DNA of 5,124 nucleotides, taken from Desulfobulbaceae bacterium. Lineage in GTDB: Bacteria; Desulfobacterota; Desulfobulbia; Desulfobulbales; Desulfocapsaceae. The stretch spans positions 1 to 5,124 of the forward strand of contig JAIRRG010000211.1 of NCBI GenBank assembly GCA_031256095.1, read 5' to 3'. Below, in pieces: positions 1 through 5,124 of the stretch (positions are counted from its first letter, which is position 1; each line of letters opens with the position of its first letter). The notes below the pieces were generated by a model that saw nothing but the letters and a program-made list of their open reading frames with translations, was not told the DNA's origin and did not search any database. Both the position numbers and the translations under genes were made by a program.

Positions 1-626
1 ATGTAGCGGCCAATGATGGCCAGGTCGGAGTCGGAGGCGCCAGGGGGCGGCTTTTCGATCATGCGCGAGACCTTGTGGGTGCGTGGCCGCTCCTGGTCCC
101 TTTCGCCCTCAACGATGCCATACTGGTGGGTCTCGGACATCGGCACCCGCTGCACGGCGACGATCGATTCGCCGACATCCTCAAAAAGATTAAGCATCTG
201 CTTGGCGCAGGGCGTGCTGCTCTGCACCAGGTCGTCGCCCAACAGCACCATGAACGGCTCGTCGCCGACGACATTTTTTGTGGTGCAGATGGCGTGCCCC
301 AGGCCAAGCGGTTTTTTCTGACGCACCGAGATAATATCAATCAGGTTCGAAATATGGCTCAGTTCCTCGCCGAGGACTATCTTCTTTTTGTCGCGCAGCG
401 TCTGATCAAGCTGGAAGTTGTAGTCGAAATGGTTCTCAATGGCCGATTTGCCCTCGCTGGTGATAAAAATGACCTGCTCGATGCCGGAGGCCACCACCTC
501 CTCGACAATATATTGGATGGTTGGCCGGTCAACGATGGTCAGCATTTCTTTGGGAATGGCCTTGGTCGCCGGTAAAAACCGCGTCCCCAGCCCGGCGACG
601 GGGATAACCGCTTTGCGCACCTGCAT
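1..626 (-). CDS. galU: UTP--glucose-1-phosphate uridylyltransferase (UDP-glucose pyrophosphorylase), 5' part, cut by window edge
   Basis: This cytoplasmic enzyme makes UDP-glucose and pyrophosphate from UTP and glucose-1-phosphate, supplying surface polysaccharide synthesis and galactose metabolism. Reading the minus strand from the ATG at 626-624 gives 208 uninterrupted codons before the left edge; bacterial GalU is usually about 290-300 residues, so roughly the last third is missing. The nucleotidyltransferase signature GLGTRFLPATKAIPKEML lies at residues 12-29, followed by VDRPTIQYIVEE (32-43), ITSEGKSAIENHFDYN (55-70), PLGLGHAI (106-113), the metal- and sugar-binding GDD (130-132), HQYGIVEG (167-174) and the EKP lysine motif (191-193). 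The start is favoured by a GGAG at 636-633 and because MQVRKAVIPVAG matches the family N-terminus. An in-frame ATG four codons upstream (638-636) overlaps that GGAG and is less likely. It is divergent from hrpA. Family assignment is very secure; GalU rather than the paralogue GalF is inferred from the intact signature. Confidence 0.96.
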   Translation of the reverse strand, partial: MQVRKAVIPVAGLGTRFLPATKAIPKEMLTIVDRPTIQYIVEEVVASGIEQVIFITSEGKSAIENHFDYNFQLDQTLRDKKKIVLGEELSHISNLIDIISVRQKKPLGLGHAICTTKNVVGDEPFMVLLGDDLVQSSTPCAKQMLNLFEDVGESIVAVQRVPMSETHQYGIVEGERDQERPRTHKVSRMIEKPPPGASDSDLAIIGRY

Positions 627-632
627 AGTTAA

Positions 633-636
633 CTCC
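633..636 (-). promoter_or_regulatory. Shine-Dalgarno site of galU
   Basis: On the minus strand GGAG ends 6 nt before the ATG at 626-624. It supports that start over the in-frame ATG at 638-636, which overlaps the GGAG and has no comparable purine tract ahead of it. Confidence 0.7.
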
Positions 637-643
637 ATTATTT

Positions 644-672
644 TGTTTAGTGACGGCACGCGCTTATTGCAA
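644..672 (-). promoter_or_regulatory. Candidate sigma-70-like promoter for galU
   Basis: On the minus strand TTGCAA (672-667) and TAAACA (649-644) are separated by exactly 17 nt. The -35 matches the consensus at 4 of 6 positions and the -10 at 3 of 6, so this is weak. The position fits a short untranslated leader before the galU ribosome site. It was called by eye only, and another start point is possible. Confidence 0.3.
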
Positions 673-695
673 GAGCCGCCGTTGTGCAATTAAAT
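667..695 (+). promoter_or_regulatory. Candidate sigma-70-like promoter for hrpA
   Basis: TTGCAA (667-672) and TTAAAT (690-695) are spaced by 17 nt, each matching the sigma-70 consensus at 4 of 6 positions. A transcript from here would have a leader of about 75 nt before the ATG at 779, including the GC-rich hairpin at 708-748. The -35 hexamer is self-complementary and is the same one used in the galU candidate on the opposite strand. Called by eye only. Confidence 0.3.
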
Positions 696-707
696 GGCTT
701 CAACGCC

Positions 708-748
708 CTGGCGGCGCCGCCTTTGTACCATATTTTTGCCGCCGCCAG
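708..748 (+). other. GC-rich inverted repeat (possible hairpin) in the hrpA leader
   Basis: CTGGCGGCG at 708-716 is perfectly complementary to CGCCGCCAG at 740-748, giving a 9-bp stem around a 23-nt AT-richer loop. The left arm also overlaps a perfect 12-bp palindrome, GGCGGCGCCGCC (710-721), which could form a competing or intermolecular structure. The stem ends 12 nt before the GGAG ribosome site. No U-tract follows either form, so it is not a typical terminator. Any regulatory role is inference. Confidence 0.45.
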
Positions 749-760
749 CCACATCGATTT

Positions 761-764
761 GGAG
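761..764 (+). promoter_or_regulatory. Probable Shine-Dalgarno site of hrpA, with long spacing
   Basis: GGAG lies 14 nt upstream of the ATG at 779, longer than the usual 5-9 nt. It is the only good purine-rich match near this start. The sequence between holds no in-frame ATG, GTG or TTG, so the ATG at 779 stays the best start, but initiation may be modest. Confidence 0.5.
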
Positions 765-778
765 ATTTTCCCGTTAGA

Positions 779-3700
779 ATGACCAACGACTTACCGATTA
801 TCGCCTATAAGAAAGAGCTGCAAGAGGCCATCCGCGACCATCAGGTGGTGGTGGTCGCCGGCGACACCGGCAGCGGCAAGACCACCCAGTTGCCGCGCTT
901 CTGCCTCGAACTGTTCCCGGATGAAAAAAGCCTGATTGGCTGTACCCAGCCCCGCCGCGTCGCCGCCGCCACCGTCGCCCAGCGTGTGCGTGACGAGTTG
1001 GGCGACAAGGGTTTCCTGGTCGGTTACAAGATCCGCTTTCACGATTATACCAGCCCGGCCACCCGCATCAAATTCATGACCGACGGCGTCTTGCTGGCTG
1101 AAATCAGGACGAATCCGCGCCTGCGCCGCTACCGCGTCATCATCATTGACGAGGCGCATGAGCGCAGCCTGAATATCGATTTTCTCATCGGCTATCTGAA
1201 AAAACTGCTGCCGCTCCGCCCTGGCCTGAAGGTGATTATCACCTCGGCAACCATCGATACCGCGGCTTTTTCCAGGCATTTCGCTGGCGCCCCAACCATC
1301 ACCATCCCTGGCCGGATCTTCCCGGTGACGCTGCGCTACCGCCCGTTTGAAACGGAAAAAGAGGGCGAGGCCGAAGGCTATGTCGAGCACTGCGCCCAGG
1401 AAATTATGGGTCTCGCCGCCGGACCTGAAGGCGATATTCTCGCCTTTTTGCCGACCGAGCGCGATGTCCGCGAGTGCTGTGGCCTGCTTGAGGCGAAAAT
1501 CAAGAAGGCCACGGTCTTGCCGATGTTTGGCCGCCTGGCCGCCGCCGACCAGCAGCGGGTGTTTCAGCCGGTATTGGGACGCAAGATCGTCATTGCCACC
1601 AATGTCGCCGAGACATCAATTACCGTGCCAGGCATTCGCTACGTCGTCGATAGCGGTCTCGCCCGCATCGCCGCCTATAACGCCCGCGCCCGCACCACCA
1701 GCCTGCCGGTGCGGCCAGTTTCCCGCGCCAGTTGTGATCAGCGCCAGGGCCGTTGTGGCCGCGTCGGGCCAGGCATCTGCGTCCGCCTCTATTCGCAGGA
1801 GGATTACGAGCAGCGGGACGCCTACACCTTGCCAGAAATCCAGCGGGCCAATCTGGCCGACGTCATCCTGCGCATGGCGGCCCAAGGCTTGGGCGGGCCG
1901 GAGGATTTTCCCTTCCTTGACCCGCCGCGCCCCGCCGCCATCCGCGACGGTTACCGGCTGCTGTTCGAGCTCGGGGCTATGGATAAAAACCGTGTCCTGA
2001 CCGAGAGTGGCCACTTCATGGCGACGCTGCCGATTGATCCCTGTATTGCCCGTATTCTTATCGAGGCGCAAAAGAGAAATTGCCTGCGGGAGACAACGAC
2101 CATCGCCGCCGCCTTGGCCATTCAGGAACCGTGGGTGCGGCCAACCGGCAAGGAGAAAGAAGCCGATGCCGCCCACAAGGCTTTTGACCATCCTCATTCC
2201 GATTTCCTGGCCCTGTGGAATATCTCGAAACGCCTCGAAGAGGAAGACGTCCGCTCATGGTCTCTTTTGAAAAAATTCTGCAAAAATAACTATTTATCTT
2301 TTCAGAGGATGCGTGAATGGCTGGACCTGCGCGAGCAACTGCTTCGCATCCTCGGCCAGCATGACGGCTTTGCCGAAAACAGTGAAGAGGCCAACTACCA
2401 GGCGATTCACCAATCCCTGACCGCTGGCCTCTTGCGCAACATCGCCGTGAAAACCAAGGATAAAATGTATCAGGCGACGGGCGGCAAGGAGTTGATGATC
2501 TTCCCCGGTTCACATCAGTTCCTGCGCGGCGGCGCCTGGATCGTGGCCGCCTCGTTTTTAGAAACTTCCCGCCTTTATGCCCTGACTGTCGCCAGCATTG
2601 AAGCCGAATGGCTGGAGGAGTTGGCGGCCCATCTCTGTTCCTACAGTTGGAGCGAGCCGCGCTGGCAGAAAAAGAGCGGCCAGGTGGTGGCCGACGAGCG
2701 GGTCAGCCTGTTCGGATTGGTCATCGTTTCGGCCCGGCTGGTTAATTACGGCGTCAAGAACGCCACGGCCCAGGCCGAGGCCCGCGCCATTTTCATCCGA
2801 GAGGCCCTCTTGGCCGGCGACATCGTCGGCAATTATCCCTTTATCGAGGAAAACCGCCGCCTGATCGCCGACTGGCACGAGCGTGAGCAGCAACTGCGGA
2901 AAAACGTATTGGTGAAGGATGAAGCCGAGCTGGCGGCGCTCTATGACCAGCGCTTGCCGCCGCATGTCTATGATCGCGCCACTTTGAACCAGTGGCTGAG
3001 GCGGAAGAAAAAGGACAATGCCCTGCTCTTTGCCGAAGAAGAGGTTTTGCGGCAAGGGGTGGGTAGTGATCACGCTCATAATTTCCCGGCAACGCTGGCC
3101 ATTGCTGGCTACGAAATCCCGGTCAGTTACCATTTCGCGCCCGGCGAAGCCGATGACGGCGTCACTTTTCACATTCCGCTGTCGCTGGCGCCGGTGCTCG
3201 ACGCCATCCCCTTCGAGTGGCTGGCCCCAGGGATGTTGGCGGAAAAAGTGACGGCGCTTTTGCGCGGCCTGCCGAAAAATGTGCGCAAACGGCTGGTGCC
3301 CCTGAACCTAACCGTGGAAAAGCTTTTGGACGACATGCGCTACGGCAAGGGATCGCTCTACCAGGCAATGCAGTCATCGATACTGAAACAATTCAGGGTA
3401 GGCGTCAACCGCGCCGACTGGCCGGACAATTTGCCGCCGCATCTGCTGGCCCGTTTTCTCCTCCATGACCATGACGGCCAAGAGGTGACCGCCGGGCGCG
3501 ATCTGACCGCCTTGGTACGCAATTTTGAAGCGCCGAAAAATGCTGAGGCCATCGACCAAGGGCAGGCTGGCCCGCGGGTGGAAGAGTGGCGGCGCTGCCT
3601 GACGCGCCAATGGGCCTTTACCGGCCTGCCGGAAACAGTCAGCCTGTATGGCGCCGATGGCGGCCTGCGCGGCCTGCTCTTCTCCTGTCTGACACCAAGC

Positions 3701-4531
3701 GACGATCAGGGCGCGGCGCGCGTCGAATTCGCGGCCAGCCTCGATGAGGCCAGGGCCATCAATCGGCGCGGCCTGGCCCTTCTCTATCGCCTACAATTCG
3801 TCGATGCCTGGAAGGCCCTGAAAAAATACGCGGCCACCGCCTTTTCCGGGCCGTCGGTATTGGCCCTGTTGCCGGAGGCGACGGACAGCCCGGCTTTGCT
3901 GGAAAAATTACTGTTCCGGCTGCTAATAACAATTTTCCCCTGCGATGGCGGCATCCCCGATGAAAAGACCTTTAGCGCCAACGTGGCCAGGGTCAAAGAG
4001 GCGGGATTTTTCGCCCTCGACCGCGACCTGGGCGACCGTCTTGCCGCCGCCCTACGCCTGCGCCGGGAAATTGCCATGAAAACGGCGACGTTATCCGGTA
4101 AAGGCGCCTTCATGGCTAACAAGCGGGCGATGTTTGATCAATTGCTCTCCGACATCGCGCCGCCGGATATTTTCAGCCGCGAGGAGCCTCTCGATATCAC
4201 CCGCATTGAGCGCCAATTGAAGAGTCTGGCCGTGCGGCTGGAACGTTTCCTCCTCAATCCAGCCAAAGATGAGGAAAAGGCGCGGCAGCTCGCCCCTTTT
4301 CTGCCGCTGGCGGCCAAACTGGCGGCGAACCTGACGGCGACAAGCGGCAGGCCAGATGGCGGGCGGGATTGGCCCGCCGAAGCGAAGGAACTGGCGGCCA
4401 GCTACCTGGCGATGACCGATGAATTCCGCATTGCCCTCTTTTCCCCGGAGATGAAAACCCTGATGCCCGTATCAGCCAAGCGCCTGGCGGCTTTGCGCCA
4501 GCAACTGGCGGCGCAGGGCCTGGTGGCTTGA
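779..4531 (+). CDS. hrpA: ATP-dependent DEAH-box RNA helicase HrpA
   Basis: HrpA is a cytoplasmic superfamily 2 helicase that uses NTP hydrolysis to translocate on RNA. In E. coli it has been linked to fimbrial mRNA processing and to rescue of collided ribosomes; the role here is inferred. The 1250 residues are close to the roughly 1300 of E. coli HrpA. Motifs in order are Walker A GDTGSGKT (28-35, Lys34), Ia TQPRRVAA (56-63), DEAH (124-127), SAT (156-158), ILAFLPTERDV (220-230), TNVAETSIT (274-282) and QRQGRCGR (321-328). The winged-helix/HA2 region follows (about 350-545, with RANLADVILRM at 356-366), then an OB-fold region (about 550-650) with the HrpA-type SEPRW at 625-629. The DUF3418 C-terminal region (about 660-1245) includes FEWLAPGM near 812-819 and LPKNVRKR at 831-838, and separates HrpA from the shorter HrpB. 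The open frame extends upstream to a GTG at 650, but those 43 codons lack helicase-like sequence. No motif is missing and no frameshift is visible. It stands alone, with galU divergent and ilvE 327 bp downstream. Confidence 0.97.
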   Translation: MTNDLPIIAYKKELQEAIRDHQVVVVAGDTGSGKTTQLPRFCLELFPDEKSLIGCTQPRRVAAATVAQRVRDELGDKGFLVGYKIRFHDYTSPATRIKFMTDGVLLAEIRTNPRLRRYRVIIIDEAHERSLNIDFLIGYLKKLLPLRPGLKVIITSATIDTAAFSRHFAGAPTITIPGRIFPVTLRYRPFETEKEGEAEGYVEHCAQEIMGLAAGPEGDILAFLPTERDVRECCGLLEAKIKKATVLPMFGRLAAADQQRVFQPVLGRKIVIATNVAETSITVPGIRYVVDSGLARIAAYNARARTTSLPVRPVSRASCDQRQGRCGRVGPGICVRLYSQEDYEQRDAYTLPEIQRANLADVILRMAAQGLGGPEDFPFLDPPRPAAIRDGYRLLFELGAMDKNRVLTESGHFMATLPIDPCIARILIEAQKRNCLRETTTIAAALAIQEPWVRPTGKEKEADAAHKAFDHPHSDFLALWNISKRLEEEDVRSWSLLKKFCKNNYLSFQRMREWLDLREQLLRILGQHDGFAENSEEANYQAIHQSLTAGLLRNIAVKTKDKMYQATGGKELMIFPGSHQFLRGGAWIVAASFLETSRLYALTVASIEAEWLEELAAHLCSYSWSEPRWQKKSGQVVADERVSLFGLVIVSARLVNYGVKNATAQAEARAIFIREALLAGDIVGNYPFIEENRRLIADWHEREQQLRKNVLVKDEAELAALYDQRLPPHVYDRATLNQWLRRKKKDNALLFAEEEVLRQGVGSDHAHNFPATLAIAGYEIPVSYHFAPGEADDGVTFHIPLSLAPVLDAIPFEWLAPGMLAEKVTALLRGLPKNVRKRLVPLNLTVEKLLDDMRYGKGSLYQAMQSSILKQFRVGVNRADWPDNLPPHLLARFLLHDHDGQEVTAGRDLTALVRNFEAPKNAEAIDQGQAGPRVEEWRRCLTRQWAFTGLPETVSLYGADGGLRGLLFSCLTPSDDQGAARVEFAASLDEARAINRRGLALLYRLQFVDAWKALKKYAATAFSGPSVLALLPEATDSPALLEKLLFRLLITIFPCDGGIPDEKTFSANVARVKEAGFFALDRDLGDRLAAALRLRREIAMKTATLSGKGAFMANKRAMFDQLLSDIAPPDIFSREEPLDITRIERQLKSLAVRLERFLLNPAKDEEKARQLAPFLPLAAKLAANLTATSGRPDGGRDWPAEAKELAASYLAMTDEFRIALFSPEMKTLMPVSAKRLAALRQQLAAQGLVA

Positions 4532-4611
4532 CGATAAATCCATCTGGCGCATCCAGCCCGATGTTTCGGGGCATTACCCGCCTACCATCCGCCTGTCGCC
4601 GGGCGTGCTCG

Positions 4612-4641
4612 GGGTTGTCGCGTCACAGGACGCGACAACCC
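4612..4641 (+). terminator. Strong perfect hairpin downstream of hrpA; possible U-less terminator
   Basis: The arms 4612-4624 and 4629-4641 are perfectly complementary over 13 bp (GGGTTGTCGCGTC and its reverse complement) around the loop ACAG. It sits 80 nt after the hrpA stop and could end that transcript or protect its 3' end. No run of T follows on either strand, so it is not a classical intrinsic terminator. It could equally be a dispersed palindromic repeat or a protein-binding site. The hairpin is certain from the sequence; the terminator role is inference. Confidence 0.45.
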
Positions 4642-4691
4642 GGGTCATCACCTGGGGCGGCAACACGGTATTATGCTGGGATGTGATTCCG

Positions 4692-4723
4692 ATTGATTTT
4701 ACCTGATATTGATTTTAGCTGAT
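4692..4723 (+). repeat. Tandem direct duplication, two 16-bp units
   Basis: ATTGATTTTACCTGAT (4692-4707) is followed with no gap by ATTGATTTTAGCTGAT (4708-4723), identical at 15 of 16 positions. It lies upstream of the ilvE promoter candidate. It may be a slippage duplication or a pair of binding sites about 1.5 helical turns apart. No function can be read from sequence alone. Confidence 0.8.
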
Positions 4724-4761
4724 GCTTGCCCTGACGCCGCCTTCGCGGTAGTGTAAACTGA

Positions 4762-4791
4762 TTGGCGACCAGTAATTGAATTGGCAATAAT
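4762..4791 (+). promoter_or_regulatory. Candidate promoter for ilvE
   Basis: TTGGCG (4762-4767) and AATAAT (4786-4791) are separated by 18 nt. The -10 matches the consensus at 5 of 6 positions and the -35 at 4 of 6, and the segment is the most AT-rich part of the intergenic region. It would give a leader of about 60 nt. A second, weaker pair, CTGACG (4731-4736) and TAAACT (4754-4759) with 17-nt spacing, lies just upstream. Called by eye only. Confidence 0.4.
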
Positions 4792-4828
4792 TTTTATTCG
4801 GGCCGTTTTGGCCGACACAGTCTAACAT

Positions 4829-4842
4829 CCGGGATAGCCCGG
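4829..4842 (+). other. Small hairpin next to the ilvE ribosome site
   Basis: CCGGG (4829-4833) and CCCGG (4838-4842) form a 5-bp stem with loop ATAG, ending one base before the AAAGGAGG site. A second short inverted repeat, GGCC-GTTTT-GGCC, lies at 4801-4813. Both are short enough to occur by chance. The first does not include the ribosome site, so it would leave it exposed. Confidence 0.3.
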
Positions 4843-4843
4843 C

Positions 4844-4851
4844 AAAGGAGG
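4844..4851 (+). promoter_or_regulatory. Strong Shine-Dalgarno site of ilvE
   Basis: AAAGGAGG ends 7 nt before the ATG at 4859. It is a near-perfect anti-16S match with ideal spacing and fixes the start of the aminotransferase gene. It is clearly stronger than the sites of galU and hrpA in this window. Confidence 0.85.
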
Positions 4852-4858
4852 CAGCGGC

Positions 4859-5124
4859 ATGTGGGAAGATTTGGAAGTGACTGTGGAGAAAACACCGGAG
4901 GCGGCACGGAAGGCGAAACCGGCCCAGGATGCCCTCGGTTTTGGCAAGTATTTCACCGATCATATGTTCATGATGGTCTGGGACAGGGAAAAGGGCTGGC
5001 ATGATATAAAAATCTGTCCCTACCAGCAATTTCATCTCGACCCGGCGGCCTTGGTCTTCCATTATGCCCAGGCGATTTTTGAGGGAATGAAGGCCTATCG
5101 CGAAGAAGATGGACAGATGTTTCT
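4859..5124 (+). CDS. ilvE: Branched-chain amino acid aminotransferase, 5' part, cut by window edge
   Basis: This cytoplasmic, PLP-dependent fold-type IV aminotransferase interconverts leucine, isoleucine and valine with their 2-oxo acids, using glutamate/2-oxoglutarate; it is the last step of branched-chain amino acid synthesis. Only 88 codons plus two bases are present, of about 350-360 in the long (eukaryote-like BCAT) subfamily. Visible hallmarks are LGFGKYFTDHMF at residues 26-37, the GW-HD stretch (46-49), the LDPAALVFHYAQAIFEGMKA segment (60-79) and the following YR, whose Arg81 corresponds by family knowledge to a PLP-phosphate contact. The catalytic lysine lies beyond the window. The N-terminal residues 1-24 are charged and variable, with no signal peptide. 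The start is fixed by AAAGGAGG 7 nt upstream. The family is secure; specificity for branched-chain rather than related substrates follows from subfamily resemblance. Confidence 0.93.
   Translation, partial: MWEDLEVTVEKTPEAARKAKPAQDALGFGKYFTDHMFMMVWDREKGWHDIKICPYQQFHLDPAALVFHYAQAIFEGMKAYREEDGQMF

Larger units (their letters stand above)
4532..4858. other. 327-bp intergenic region between hrpA and ilvE
   Basis: No confident gene is seen on either strand. The left half contains a frame free of stops from 4530 to the TGA at 4704-4706 without a convincing start or ribosome site, and the strong hairpin at 4612-4641. The middle has a tandem 16-bp duplication (4692-4723). The right half becomes AT-rich around 4781-4797 and holds a promoter-like pair, two small inverted repeats and the ilvE ribosome site. 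It most likely combines the hrpA 3' end and the ilvE control region. Confidence 0.7.

Noticed and set aside
75..575. 166-codon plus-strand open frame over galU
   Set aside because: The minus strand here encodes a near-canonical GalU with all its motifs, so the plus-strand frame is its antisense shadow.
791..1390. 199-codon open frame on the minus strand inside hrpA
   Set aside because: It lies opposite the helicase core, whose motifs are clearly coded on the plus strand. The translation has no recognisable domain, and long antisense frames are expected in GC-rich genes.
1616..2197. 193-codon open frame on the minus strand inside hrpA
   Set aside because: It is antisense to helicase motif V, motif VI and the HA2 region, with low-complexity Gly/Ala composition and no family resemblance. 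It is a shadow of hrpA.
2262..2305. AT-rich patch within hrpA, suggesting an insertion or transferred segment
   Set aside because: The frame is unbroken and the encoded FCKNNYLSFQRMREWLDLRE matches the style of a conserved HrpA segment. Lys, Asn and Phe codons explain the local AT content.
4801..4858. Possible riboswitch, T-box or attenuator in the ilvE leader
   Set aside because: The predicted leader is only about 60 nt. It has two very short hairpins, no terminator with a U-tract and no leader peptide rich in Leu, Ile or Val.
4715..5062. 115-codon minus-strand open frame across the ilvE start
   Set aside because: It runs antisense to the well-supported aminotransferase and its ribosome site, and its translation shows no recognisable domain.

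Overview
The window is an ordinary stretch of bacterial chromosome with moderately high GC. It carries one complete gene and two genes cut by the window edges. A divergently read galU (minus strand, 5' part only) lies at the left. A full-length hrpA (plus strand, 1250 codons) fills the middle. The first 88 codons of a branched-chain amino acid aminotransferase gene, ilvE type, lie at the right. All three products resemble Gram-negative, proteobacteria-type housekeeping proteins. The GalU and aminotransferase N-termini remind me of Desulfobacterota (former Deltaproteobacteria), but that lineage guess is from memory of sequence style, not a search.

Layout: positions 1-626 encode the N-terminal 208 residues of UTP-glucose-1-phosphate uridylyltransferase, reading leftward out of the window. 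Positions 627-778 are a divergent intergenic region with possible back-to-back promoters and a GC-rich hairpin in the hrpA leader. Positions 779-4531 are hrpA, a DEAH-box RNA helicase with all the main superfamily 2 motifs, the winged-helix/HA2 and OB-fold regions, and the long C-terminal DUF3418 region. Positions 4532-4858 hold no confident gene. They contain a perfect 13-bp-stem hairpin without a U-tract, a 16-bp tandem duplication, an AT-rich promoter-like segment and a strong Shine-Dalgarno site. From 4859 to the end runs the aminotransferase.

The three genes do not form an obvious pathway. GalU makes UDP-glucose for surface polysaccharide and sugar metabolism, HrpA acts on RNA or ribosomes, and IlvE performs the last step of branched-chain amino acid synthesis. 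hrpA looks like a single-gene transcription unit, because galU is divergent and ilvE is 327 bp away with its own candidate promoter. I found no mobile element, CRISPR array, tRNA, rRNA or new multi-gene system. The points worth a second look are all small and intergenic.
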